A stretch of 23,516 nt of DNA. Source: Sulfonitrofixus sp039714575 (lineage in GTDB: Bacteria > Campylobacterota > Campylobacteria > Campylobacterales > Sulfurimonadaceae). Every line of letters starts with the position of its first letter. Position 1 is the stretch's first letter. The notes beneath the pieces are model-generated. The model saw only the letters and a program-made list of their open reading frames with translations. It was not told the origin of the DNA and did not search any database. The translations under genes were made by a program, and so were the position numbers. The stretch lies in contig JBDLJE010000035.1 of assembly GCA_039714575.1 (NCBI GenBank), forward strand, positions 1 to 23,516, in the 5' to 3' direction. Positions 17,207 to 23,516 of the stretch are shown one piece after another.

Positions 17207-17229
17207 TCATAACCTCTTAGTGGTTATGA
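17207..17229 (-). terminator. Hairpin directly after the NDH-2-like gene, no T tract
   Basis: An 8-bp perfect inverted repeat TCATAACC / GGTTATGA with a 7-nt loop starts immediately after the stop codon. No T run follows on the minus strand. Function as terminator or 3' stabiliser is inferred. Confidence 0.4.
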
Positions 17230-18432
17230 TTAAGTATTGTCTTTTTGGGTGCGGATCTTAAAACCGGTATTGACGCGCAGCTTCAGGCCGATATAGTAGG
17301 TGTAGGTGATAAGCTTTTTGAGCAGGTAGGCGCTGTAGCCTTTTACTTTAATGACCTTGAACATCTCACCAACGGCATATTTCCCGCCCAAGGCGACAAA
17401 AACACCGTCTATAGAGGCATTGAAAGGCTTGACCTCTGAACGCTCCAGTGTCTGTCTGATGGATTGGGCTGCGTATTCGGCACTGCGTTCTGCGGTTTGT
17501 GCGGTGGGTGGCAGGATGTTGCCTTTTGCATCGCGGATCTCAACACAGTCACCGACAGCAAAGACATCGGCCTCGTCAGGAATACGCATGTACTCATCGA
17601 CGATAAATTGGTTGATGCGGTTTTTTTCCACCTCTCTTGAGAGCTTGAAAGAGGGCACTTTGATCCCTCCTGTGAAGATCATAAAGTAGAAGTCTAGCTT
17701 TCTGCCGTCTTTAAAAAGGATGCTTGAGCTGTCGACCTTCTCTATAAAGGAGTCTGTCATGATGTTGATGCCCAGAGCTTCCAGTCTTTTATGTGTGTTC
17801 TGGACGATGTAGTCGCTCATACCCGGCAAGATGGTGCTGCTGGCGTCGATGAGGTGGATCTTGATCTCTCTGGTCGATTCGCCGATGCTTTTGGTGTGTT
17901 TTTTGATGACGTCAGCCATTTCGGCAGCGATCTCGACACCGCTTAAACCGGCTCCGCCTATGGCGAGGTTGAGTTCGTTATGCTCAAACGGGCTTTCGAC
18001 TTTGTTGTACAGCAGTTTTTCAAACTCGGTTCTAAAGTTAAAGGCGCGATGCAGTTTTTTAACACCGAAGCTGTTCTCTCTAAGCCCTTCTATAAAAGAG
18101 AAAAAGTTTGTCTCTGCCCCGATGGCCAAGATGACATAGTCGTAATGGAGCTTAGTGTCAGAGAGGTGGATGCGCTTGTTCTCAAAATCGACCAAGGTGA
18201 CTTCGTCATGGATAAACTCAACACCACTCTTAAAGCCAAAACACCAGTTTTTAAGATCGATGATGATGTCATGAAGGTTAAAACGACCGGCAATATAGCT
18301 GTAGGCCTCGGTCTGCAAGTAGTGGTAAGGGTGTTTATCGATCAGCGTGACGTGTATGCCGTCAATACCCGCAAGGTTCTCTACCGCGCGAAGACCGCCG
18401 TAACCGCCTCCGATAACAATAACTTTTTTCAT
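17230..18432 (-). CDS. NDH-2-like FAD/NAD(P)-binding oxidoreductase
   Basis: 400 residues, pyridine nucleotide-disulfide oxidoreductase superfamily, closest in layout to type II NADH dehydrogenases. N-terminal FAD-binding GGGYGGLRAVENL; then YVILAIGAETNFF; second dinucleotide-binding IGGAGLSGVEIAAEMAD; FAD-contacting VFAVGDCVEIRDAKG followed by PTAQTAERSAEYAA, near the AQxAxxQ quinone-site motif of NDH-2. The C-terminus (SAYLLKKLITYTYYIGLKLR) is amphipathic and could bind the membrane. The cysteine pairs expected of sulfide:quinone oxidoreductase are not seen. It follows a cytochrome c gene by 70 nt. The donor (NADH) and acceptor (quinone) are inferred from family. Confidence 0.8.
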   Translation of the reverse strand: MKKVIVIGGGYGGLRAVENLAGIDGIHVTLIDKHPYHYLQTEAYSYIAGRFNLHDIIIDLKNWCFGFKSGVEFIHDEVTLVDFENKRIHLSDTKLHYDYVILAIGAETNFFSFIEGLRENSFGVKKLHRAFNFRTEFEKLLYNKVESPFEHNELNLAIGGAGLSGVEIAAEMADVIKKHTKSIGESTREIKIHLIDASSTILPGMSDYIVQNTHKRLEALGINIMTDSFIEKVDSSSILFKDGRKLDFYFMIFTGGIKVPSFKLSREVEKNRINQFIVDEYMRIPDEADVFAVGDCVEIRDAKGNILPPTAQTAERSAEYAAQSIRQTLERSEVKPFNASIDGVFVALGGKYAVGEMFKVIKVKGYSAYLLKKLITYTYYIGLKLRVNTGFKIRTQKDNT

Positions 18433-18502
18433 TTTTTAAGCTCGATATTTTTTTGGAATTATCTCTAAATAGATATTAGAGTGTACTGTATTGTTGCCTG
18501 TT

Positions 18503-18877
18503 TTATTTTGCTTTTTTAATTTCGTGGTGATCGTGTTTTTTGGTAAAGTCAGTGTCGTAGATGTAGGCGGAGATGATCTCCAGGGTCTCAAGATCAAAGG
18601 CAAGTTCGGGCATCAGTTCATGTTTTTCGATGGCATCATGCATCAGTGAGGTCGCCTCTTGCGGGTGTTTGACCCAGGTCGACATGTAGGCTACAAAATC
18701 TTTTTTCTCCGGAAAGGCAGAGATGTAGCGCTCTCTAAACTCAACAACTGATGGTGCAGAGACGGTCTCGGTCTCAAAATGACAGGTGGTACAGTTGCCG
18801 TGAAAGAGGAGGGAGTCGTAGTTGGTGGCTTGCAGGTTTAACATAAAGAGAAAGGTTGTTAAGAGAATTTTTTTCAT
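18503..18877 (-). CDS. Exported monohaem c-type cytochrome
   Basis: 124 residues. Signal peptide MKKILLTTFLFMLNLQA, then one haem-binding site in HGNCTTCHFE. Candidate Met axial ligands are in ATSLMHDAIEKHELMPEL; the HELMP context resembles the distal Met of small class I cytochromes. The C-terminus is charged and His-rich (KKHDHHEIKKAK). It would carry electrons in the periplasm. The N-terminal segment before the haem is very short (about 10 residues). The NDH-2-like gene is next in the same direction. A strong -10 with an overlapping inverted repeat lies upstream. Confidence 0.88.
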   Translation of the reverse strand: MKKILLTTFLFMLNLQATNYDSLLFHGNCTTCHFETETVSAPSVVEFRERYISAFPEKKDFVAYMSTWVKHPQEATSLMHDAIEKHELMPELAFDLETLEIISAYIYDTDFTKKHDHHEIKKAK

Positions 18878-18903
18878 GTTCAGTCAGCCTTGATATTTAT
18901 AGA

Positions 18904-18909
18904 ATTATA
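18904..18909 (-). promoter_or_regulatory. -10 box of the cytochrome c / NDH-2-like operon
   Basis: Perfect TATAAT on the minus strand, 26 nt before the cytochrome ATG; no clear -35. It overlaps the left arm of an inverted repeat. Confidence 0.5.
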
Positions 18910-18931
18910 TCTTATGAATATCATAAAGATA
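18908..18931. repeat. Inverted repeat overlapping the cytochrome c promoter
   Basis: TATCTTATGA and TCATAAAGATA form a 10-bp dyad with a one-base bulge and a 3-nt loop. A weaker outer pair, TTGATAT (18890-18896) and ATATCAA (18929-18935), encloses it. It could be an operator or a 3' hairpin of the preceding helicase-like gene; there is no T tract. Confidence 0.4.
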
Positions 18932-18942
18932 TCAAATGATGT

Positions 18943-19878
18943 TTATTCGCCGCCTTTAGACTGCTTGGGAAGTTTAATAACGCGTGACGGACGTTTAGGT
19001 GCCGCTTTTTCAGCCTCTTTTTTAGGTTTGTTGCGCCAGTCACCATCACTTCTGCTTGAGTCTGAGTGTTTTTTGTCCCAAGGCTTTTTGTCATCTTTGT
19101 TGTCGAACGACTTCTTTTCGCCACGGTTTTTGTCCCATGGTTTTTTGTCGCCATCTTTTTTGTCCCAAGACTTTTTCTCACCTTGCTTCTCTCTGTCCCA
19201 AGGTTTGCTGCCGCCCTGCTTTTTAGACTTGTACTTAGGGTTCTCGCGCTTCTCCTCTTCTGTTCTTGCCGTACCGTCATAACGGTGGTTACGCTCACCT
19301 GTTTTGCCTGAGAACATAGGCTTGCCGTCTTCATCTTTACCGATGTACTTGGACTCTTTTTTCTTTTTAGCCCAGGCTTTTTTACGTTTTTCGTCACGCT
19401 CTTCCTGGTTCTTCTTGTTGTACTCCTGACGCTCTTTAAGATCTTTAGCCGCTTCACGGTCTTTGATGTACGAAGCAGGCTCAAAGTCAGTGATGATCTC
19501 TTTTGTCAAGGTACGTTTCATCAAGGTCTCTATCTTGTAGAGCTCCTGCTGGTCTTTGTCGTCTGCCAGGAGCAGGGCGTAGGTCTTTGTCTGGTTAAGA
19601 CGTTTAACGTAGCTCTCGGGGTCTGTAGAGAGGTCAAGAGAGATGATCATGTCGCATTTTACCTTCGGGTTCTCAAGAAGTTCTGCGTCGCTTTTAAGGG
19701 TGATGTTGTCAGCGTCAAGCTGCTCATCCAAAGCAGAGATGTCCTGAGCGGAAAGTATAAGGATCTCTTTGTCCGAGTGCAGGGCGATAAGATGTTTAAG
19801 AAGGTCAAGTTTTTGGCTGCGGTCGCAGGGGTGAACACGGTGGTTGTGGCGTTTGATGATGATGTTGTCAACTGACAT
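18943..19878 (-). CDS. Degenerate DEAD-box helicase C-domain-like protein with basic repeat tail
   Basis: 311 residues. Residues 10-135 follow the order of a DEAD-box RecA2 domain: SQKLDLLKHLIALH (like the DKLxxL helix), KEILILSAQDISALDEQL (like LIFVxTxxxAexLaxxL), then CDMIISLDLSTDPESYVKRL (like VINYDLPxDxExYVHRxGR). The catalytic parts are gone: no motif I, DEAD or SAT, about 40 residues around motif IV/V are missing, and the arginine-finger motif VI reads KRLNQTKTY. Residues 140-311 are highly charged, with five 10-residue repeats (225-270) built around KK-P/S-W-D. It is probably an RNA-binding protein without ATPase activity. The helicase relation is my own reading and is unproven; it could be a family specific to this lineage. 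Confidence 0.6.
   Translation of the reverse strand: MSVDNIIIKRHNHRVHPCDRSQKLDLLKHLIALHSDKEILILSAQDISALDEQLDADNITLKSDAELLENPKVKCDMIISLDLSTDPESYVKRLNQTKTYALLLADDKDQQELYKIETLMKRTLTKEIITDFEPASYIKDREAAKDLKERQEYNKKNQEERDEKRKKAWAKKKKESKYIGKDEDGKPMFSGKTGERNHRYDGTARTEEEKRENPKYKSKKQGGSKPWDREKQGEKKSWDKKDGDKKPWDKNRGEKKSFDNKDDKKPWDKKHSDSSRSDGDWRNKPKKEAEKAAPKRPSRVIKLPKQSKGGE
19069..19206 (-). repeat. Coding tandem repeat, five 30-nt units
   Basis: Encodes residues 225-270 of the helicase-like protein: KPWDREKQGE, KKSWDKKDGD, KKPWDKNRGE, KKSFDNKDD, KKPWDKKHSD. On the plus strand the core recurs as TTTTTGTCCCAAGG-like blocks. The fourth unit is one codon short and has F for W. The aromatic-aspartate-lysine pattern suggests nucleic-acid contact. 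Confidence 0.8.
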
Positions 19879-19932
19879 AAAAAGTCCTTGTTATAAAGAA
19901 GCGAGGGTAGAACAATAAAGTTAAGTGTCTTG

Positions 19933-19953
19933 CTAATGATTAGTGCAATTATA
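19933..19953 (-). promoter_or_regulatory. Promoter and overlapping palindrome of the helicase-like gene
   Basis: TATAAT on the minus strand (19953-19948) is followed at the expected start of transcription by the palindrome CTAATGATTAG (19943-19933). The 5' leader would be about 62 nt. An operator overlapping the start is possible. Confidence 0.4.
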
Positions 19954-19981
19954 GCGTAGATGCATCGAAACCCACTCTTGG

Positions 19982-21433
19982 CTAGATATGACTAATACTT
20001 CTTCGGCTTAACGATATGGGATAGTCGCGTTCATCACACAGTGTTTTGGCAGACGTACTGATCTGCATCTCATCGAGTTTTCTCATAGCAGCAAACTCTC
20101 TTTTTCCATACATACTCTCATCGACATAGCCTCGGGATATGAGCTGTTTTGTGATCTCATCTGCCATGCTCAACACGGAAGAGGCTTTGACGATCTCGCA
20201 TCGGGCATAACCTTGTGCAGGGAAAGAGACCTCTGCTACACGCAGGGTCGGGTCGTCCCCGGGGATCTGCTGTGCACCGAAGAGCGGTTTGGAACCGACC
20301 TTTGCCGCTGAGAAGTCCGGAATGAACTTTGCGAGGTGATGAATGGCGCTTTGGGTACGCTCTTGAACCTCTTTTGTCTCCCATGACCGTTCGATCTTCT
20401 CGATGAAGTTCTGCTTGAGTTTGGGTTGACAGCTAAGAGCGGTGTTGGCGCTCAGTCCGCCTTCGTAAAGGGTGATCTCTTTGGTCATGCCGTGGAGTTG
20501 AAAGTAGCCGCCGGGGTAGGGTGTGAACTGTCCCATCCCACGTGGTGTACCACGCTCTCCATGGAAGATGACTTCAGGCCAGAGTGTCTCGCAGCACCCC
20601 TCCCATCGGCTCACGTAAGCAGCCTTGAACTCTACCATACTCTTGCACTCAACGCCTACCATGTCGTCGATCTTGCCCGTTCTGAAGCCTGCCGCATTGA
20701 TAAGGTAGTCAAACTCCCTCTCTGTTGTTCGCCCCTCGTATGTATAAGTGACGATCCATCGCTTCTTATCAGATGTCCTATCGATACCGGTTACTGTTGT
20801 CTCTGTCAGCAGTTCCACATTGTTAAGCTGTTCTATCTCCAGGGTGATACCTGCCGAGAGACGAAAGAGGTTGAGTCCATACTCCTGCACCATGATAAGC
20901 GGGAATTGAATTTTCTCCAAGTCGATATTCTTGGCAACAGGGATCATCCACTCATCAAAGCTTTTTGGCACTTTGACGACCGGCAGCTCTCTAATGCTCT
21001 CGACCTGCTCACGGGTGTAGACCCTGTAGTACTCCTCACTTCTGCCCAAGACTTGGTTGTTCGCGTCTTCTGCGATGAGCTTTTTATACGCATCTGTCAG
21101 CAGTGAGAGTCTGGGCAGGAGCTGTTCAGGCGTACCGCTGTCTTCGATGGGGATGGCGATCACGGTAGGGCGGTAGTCGACACAAAAGGGGTAGTAACGC
21201 AAGAAGTCGATGGACTGTCTGAGCAGGGTCACACACTGTTTGTCAGAGATCTCTCGGTAGAGATTGCCGCCTGCGTGCAGATGACAAAACGGCGGGCCGC
21301 TTATGAGGCTTGCCTCTCTCTCAAAAAGCGTGACATTCAGACCTGTCTGTCCCAGATACAAGGCATTGGTCGCACCGGCAACACCGCCGCCGATAACCGC
21401 TACCTGAGGCGTGTCTACTCTCTGTTCAGACAT
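19982..21433 (-). CDS. FAD-dependent oxidoreductase (DAO-like), function unknown
   Basis: 483 residues from ATG 21433. A GTG at 21451 would overlap gph and has no Shine-Dalgarno. N-terminal FAD-binding motif VAVIGGGVAGATNALYLG and LFEREASLISG; a DAO-type middle with YLINAAGFRTGKID; and substrate-domain features GMGQFTPYPGGYFQLHGMT. C-terminal EVSFPAQGYARCEIVKASS probably closes the flavin site. There is no Rieske or Fe-S cysteine cluster and no signal peptide. Malate:quinone oxidoreductases share some of this layout, but I do not see enough to name it. It lies 4 nt after gph, so the two are co-transcribed. Substrate unknown. Confidence 0.75.
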   Translation of the reverse strand: MSEQRVDTPQVAVIGGGVAGATNALYLGQTGLNVTLFEREASLISGPPFCHLHAGGNLYREISDKQCVTLLRQSIDFLRYYPFCVDYRPTVIAIPIEDSGTPEQLLPRLSLLTDAYKKLIAEDANNQVLGRSEEYYRVYTREQVESIRELPVVKVPKSFDEWMIPVAKNIDLEKIQFPLIMVQEYGLNLFRLSAGITLEIEQLNNVELLTETTVTGIDRTSDKKRWIVTYTYEGRTTEREFDYLINAAGFRTGKIDDMVGVECKSMVEFKAAYVSRWEGCCETLWPEVIFHGERGTPRGMGQFTPYPGGYFQLHGMTKEITLYEGGLSANTALSCQPKLKQNFIEKIERSWETKEVQERTQSAIHHLAKFIPDFSAAKVGSKPLFGAQQIPGDDPTLRVAEVSFPAQGYARCEIVKASSVLSMADEITKQLISRGYVDESMYGKREFAAMRKLDEMQISTSAKTLCDERDYPISLSRRSISHI

Positions 21434-21437
21434 ACGG

Positions 21438-22145
21438 TTACGCTCTCTCACCTAAGAGTGCAATGATCTCATCAAGACTCTCTACAACGTGGTCTGGCGC
21501 ATAGTGGCTGATGTGCTCGTTATAGTTATAGCCGTAGGTAACACCGATGCTCTGCATATTTGCAGCAGTTGCTGCTAAGATGTCATTTTTAGAGTCTCCG
21601 ACCATCACACACGCTGAGACCTCGACATTCAGACGCTCGCAAACATGCAGAAGAGGCAGGGGGTCAGGTTTCTTCTGCACCAGACTGTCTCCGCCAAGAC
21701 AGAGTTCAAAAAGACCTGTCAACCCTAACCCTTCAAGCAACGGCTCTATAAAGTCGTACGGCTTATTTGTTACCAGTGCCAGACGAAAGCCTTCTGTCTT
21801 TAAGGTTTGTAGTGTGGTTGTGACATTAGGGTAGGTCACGGTTGTCACACAGAGGTTTTGTGCATAAAAGCGTAGAAAAACATCCAGTGCTTCTGTAAAA
21901 AGTTCCGGGTCTATCGCATCATCGATGACACTGTTTCCGGAGAGCCCGCGTTTTACAAGTGTCTGCGCACCGTTGCCGACCCACGAACGTATGGTGTCAT
22001 GGCTGAATGTCTCGCGTTGCAGAGTCTCCAACATATGGTTTACAGCCAGTGCCAGGTCAGGCGCACTGTCGACGAGCGTACCGTCCAAGTCAAATAAAAT
22101 GAGCTCTTTATTGTCAAATTTCAAATCTAAAACCTTGCTATACAT
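21438..22145 (-). CDS. gph: HAD-family phosphatase, phosphoglycolate phosphatase-like
   Basis: 235 residues, HAD subfamily IA. The nucleophile motif FDLDGTLVDSAPDLALAVN starts at about residue 18; motif II is LVTNKP; motif III lysine is in QKKPDPLPLL; motif IV is VMVGDSKNDILAA. The DSAPDL and VGNGAQTLVKRGL stretches are typical of Gph, which removes phosphate from 2-phosphoglycolate. Gph-like enzymes may have other substrates. The ATG at 22145 has a weak ribosome-binding site; a TTG seven codons in, behind AAGG, is an alternative start. It is the first gene of a two-gene unit with the FAD oxidoreductase. Confidence 0.85.
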   Translation of the reverse strand: MYSKVLDLKFDNKELILFDLDGTLVDSAPDLALAVNHMLETLQRETFSHDTIRSWVGNGAQTLVKRGLSGNSVIDDAIDPELFTEALDVFLRFYAQNLCVTTVTYPNVTTTLQTLKTEGFRLALVTNKPYDFIEPLLEGLGLTGLFELCLGGDSLVQKKPDPLPLLHVCERLNVEVSACVMVGDSKNDILAATAANMQSIGVTYGYNYNEHISHYAPDHVVESLDEIIALLGERA

Positions 22146-22333
22146 CTAAAACATACATTATTAAAATAATTATTATTAGTAAAACTATACCTTTTTTATC
22201 TAAATAGAACTGTGGTTAAAGAAGGGATTGAATAATTTAAAGAGTTGTCTAAACTCAAAACTGACATAAGGAAGTGAAAGTTTGAAAATAAATAATTGCT
22301 TTTTTATAAGTTGCATTTTTAGCTATCTTTGTC

Positions 22334-22340
22334 GTTAGAT
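22334..22340 (+). other. GTTRRRY heptamer before the membrane protein gene
   Basis: GTTAGAT fits the integron recombination-site consensus GTTRRRY exactly. A poorly matched partner GTCTAAAC lies at 22247-22254. A heptamer of this kind arises by chance about once per kilobase, so it counts only together with the hairpin downstream of the gene. Confidence 0.25.
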
Positions 22341-22349
22341 TCATTCACC

Positions 22350-22374
22350 GGGGTGTAACGTAACAATCTCCATG
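22350..22374 (+). repeat. Short copy of a flanking repeat
   Basis: GGGGTGTAACG followed within 4 nt by AATCTCCATG. The same two blocks, with one change each (GGGGCGTAACG at 23294-23304, AATCTCCACG at 23375-23384), reappear after the gene, 70 nt apart. Confidence 0.5.
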
Positions 22375-22382
22375 ATGTATGC

Positions 22383-22388
22383 TAGAAT
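22383..22388 (+). promoter_or_regulatory. Extended -10 promoter of the membrane protein gene
   Basis: TGCTAGAAT is a -10 (TAGAAT) with an extended TG element, 31 nt before the ATG at 22420. An AAAGGG ribosome-binding site lies shortly before the start codon. Confidence 0.5.
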
Positions 22389-22419
22389 GTAAACACAGTA
22401 GTTACTATAAAGGGATTTT

Positions 22420-23268
22420 ATGAAACGTATAATAAACATATATTCAGAAAATAAAAAAAGCATACAGTTTTATATGCGAGATATCCTAACTGCATTTCAT
22501 CCATCCGATACAAATAAAGAGAGTCTCAGCCAATTTCTAGAAACAGAAAAAGCTGCTGAAACCATTTATGTTGTAAGCAGTGATTTTAAACAAATTACAC
22601 CTAACTATAGTCGTGGTATGCCAGATGATTCTCGTGTCGGATTTGACAAAGCTTACTATTTTAAAAATATTGAGTTTACAACCAACGACACATATATAAC
22701 TAACCCATATTTGCATCATAGGACGGGCTTACCTACAGTAACTGCTGTCAAAAAAGAGGGAGACATATTTCTGGTTATCGACTTTGAACTTTTACGACTT
22801 CTTGAAGAACTAAGACTCATTGATAGCAGTGTTCTTATAAGCAAAATCAATAAGATTGTTATTGGAATTGGTGGCGTACTACTTGGATTGGTTTCGCTCT
22901 TTTTGATCCTCTACGGAGGGATTATTTTCTTGAACCTGTTTTTCGGCACGCTAGAACAGGATTTTCTTCAGGCTGTCTTTAAATCGATAATCTCCATCAC
23001 TATTGGTCTGGCGATCTATGATCTTGCCAAACATATCATCGAACATGAGATTCTCTTTAAAGGGAGACACTATGGCGATAGTATAGAAAATAATATATTG
23101 GTAAAATTTCTAAACTCTATTATCATAGCAATCTCGATTGAAGCTCTTATGGTTATCTTCAAGATTGTTCTGAGCGATTACAGCCAGATGATAAATGCGC
23201 TCTATTTGATTATCGGGTTAACACTGCTGATATTTGCAAGAGTGGCAGTGGTGCGTTATGGAAAATAG
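22420..23268 (+). CDS. Membrane protein with PDC/Cache-like N-terminal region, unknown function
   Basis: 282 residues. Residues 1-140 are soluble; the part with IYVVSSDFKQITPNYSR (49-65), a KAYYFKNI segment and NDTYITNPYLHHRTGLPTVTAV (89-110) follows the last-third pattern of PDC/Cache sensor domains. Four hydrophobic spans follow at about 144-172, 187-207, 228-252 and 256-278. There is no histidine kinase, methyl-accepting or GGDEF output domain. Usual PDC domains are periplasmic and preceded by a helix, but none is seen at the N-terminus, so the soluble part may be cytosolic. It is the only plus-strand gene and is visibly more AT-rich than its neighbours, which suggests recent acquisition. 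ATG 22420 has AAAGGG upstream. Confidence 0.7.
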   Translation: MKRIINIYSENKKSIQFYMRDILTAFHPSDTNKESLSQFLETEKAAETIYVVSSDFKQITPNYSRGMPDDSRVGFDKAYYFKNIEFTTNDTYITNPYLHHRTGLPTVTAVKKEGDIFLVIDFELLRLLEELRLIDSSVLISKINKIVIGIGGVLLGLVSLFLILYGGIIFLNLFFGTLEQDFLQAVFKSIISITIGLAIYDLAKHIIEHEILFKGRHYGDSIENNILVKFLNSIIIAISIEALMVIFKIVLSDYSQMINALYLIIGLTLLIFARVAVVRYGK

Positions 23269-23293
23269 TATGCCTGCTTTTTACGTGGCAACT

Positions 23294-23384
23294 GGGGCGT
23301 AACGTTTATCGTGAGCGATAATTTTCCCGCAGGGTAAATTATTGCGTTCCTCGTACTTGTTAGTTATGGTGCTTAATCTCCACG
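23294..23384 (+). repeat. Long copy of the flanking repeat with attC-like hairpin
   Basis: Between the shared blocks lies an imperfect hairpin (23300-23362). Outer arms TAAC (23300-23303) and GTTA (23359-23362), then an unpaired spacer, short paired blocks TA/TA, CG/CG, GA/TC, with single unpaired bases such as T23309, and an inner stem GCGATAATTT (23315-23324) with AAATTATTGC (23336-23345, one G-T pair), and CCC-GCA-GGG at the tip. The arrangement resembles a folded attC site. R boxes match consensus with one miss each: GCGTAAC and GTTAGTT. Confidence 0.4.
23306..23325 (+). terminator. Possible terminator of the membrane protein gene
   Basis: TTATCG-TGAG-CGATAA followed by TTTT forms a small hairpin with a short T run, 37 nt after the stop codon. 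It is mutually exclusive with the longer palindrome 23315-23345, so the region may act as terminator, recombination site, or both. Confidence 0.4.
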
Positions 23385-23403
23385 TTTATTCAGAGTATGA
23401 ATT

Positions 23404-23425
23404 AATTACGGGTCAATTACGGGTC
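23404..23425 (+). repeat. Exact 11-bp tandem duplication
   Basis: AATTACGGGTC occurs twice in a row. It lies in the 248-bp stretch after the membrane protein gene, which otherwise holds the hairpin element and a promoter. It could be a binding site pair or simple slippage. Confidence 0.6.
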
Positions 23426-23490
23426 TATCATTGTTTTTAGCAAGAGATAGAGTAGTTTTAAGAAAGAAAATTATACCTAAGCGTTTGTGA

Positions 23491-23496
23491 TATACT
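23491..23496 (+). promoter_or_regulatory. Extended -10 box at the right edge
   Basis: TGATATACT is a -10 (TATACT) with the extended TG element, pointing right and out of the window. An ATG at 23503 (M-A-E-V) follows by 6 nt. If that is a start codon the transcript would be leaderless; otherwise the promoter serves a gene beyond the edge. Confidence 0.45.
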
Positions 23497-23516
23497 AAAC
23501 GAATGGCAGAGGTGTG

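Larger units (their letters stand above)
22146..22419. other. AT-rich divergent intergenic region
   Basis: This 274-bp gap separates gph (leftward) from the membrane protein gene (rightward). It holds a gph-side AT-rich block, a GTTAGAT heptamer at 22334-22340, a GGGGTGTAACG block at 22350-22360 with AATCTCCATG at 22365-22374, and an extended -10 for the rightward gene. I find no open frame or RNA gene in it. Confidence 0.6.

Noticed and set aside
19069..19206. Regular repeats that could be read as a CRISPR-like array
   Set aside because: The units are contiguous 30-nt repeats within an intact reading frame and encode a W-D-K peptide repeat; there are no spacers.
20426..21106. 226-codon plus-strand open frame opposite the FAD oxidoreductase
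   Set aside because: The minus-strand frame has FAD motifs and operon context; the antisense frame shows none.
22160..22185. Fur-box-like AT-rich stretch upstream of gph
   Set aside because: The resemblance is only AT-richness (AATAATTATTATTAG); no GATAAT-type hexamer array is present.

Overview
The window (about 23.5 kb) looks like chromosomal DNA of a Campylobacterota (epsilonproteobacterial) chemolithotroph, perhaps Sulfurimonas- or Sulfurovum-like. The main reasons are a membrane-bound uptake [NiFe]-hydrogenase operon in the order small subunit, large subunit, cytochrome b, protease, HypF-like protein (the hydABCDE order of Wolinella and Helicobacter), tightly packed genes with ATGA stop/start overlaps, and AT-rich promoters that mostly show only a -10 element. 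The genus is inference. Every gene is on the minus strand except one AT-rich gene at the right end.

Layout, left to right (transcription runs right to left). 1-80: start of an unidentified exported protein, cut by the window edge. 129-6031: hydrogenase operon hydA-hydB-hydC-hydD-hydE, for periplasmic H2 oxidation with electrons passed to the quinone pool. 6157-6780: upp, uracil salvage, apparently leaderless. 6872-8041: a membrane fatty acid desaturase with a perfect FNR/CRP-type box (TTGAT-N4-ATCAA) about 42 bp upstream of its predicted start of transcription. 8163-12271: sufB-sufC-sufD-sufE plus a SufT/MIP18-like gene, a translationally coupled Fe-S assembly operon with no cysteine desulfurase. 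12369-14884: a small VOC protein coupled to a copper P1B-ATPase. 14991-17039: a CPA1-type Na+/H+ antiporter with a long cytosolic tail. 17230-18877: a monohaem cytochrome c followed by an NDH-2-like flavoprotein. 18943-19878: a protein that looks like a shrunken, motif-less DEAD-box helicase C-domain with a basic, repeat-containing tail. 19982-22145: phosphoglycolate-phosphatase-like HAD protein and an FAD-dependent oxidoreductase in one operon.

The right end differs. A 282-residue membrane protein of AT-rich composition (22420-23268) is read on the plus strand. It is preceded by a GTTRRRY-type heptamer and followed by a roughly 64-nt imperfect hairpin with TAAC/GTTA outer arms and unpaired bases, which resembles an integron attC site. 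Related short sequences lie on both sides of the gene. No integrase is in the window, so a gene cassette or other mobile unit is a hypothesis.

The most distinctive points are this cassette-like unit, the degenerate helicase-like protein, the FNR-type box on an oxygen-using desaturase, and the degenerate HypF-like HydE. There are no rRNA, tRNA, CRISPR or insertion-sequence genes that I can recognise.
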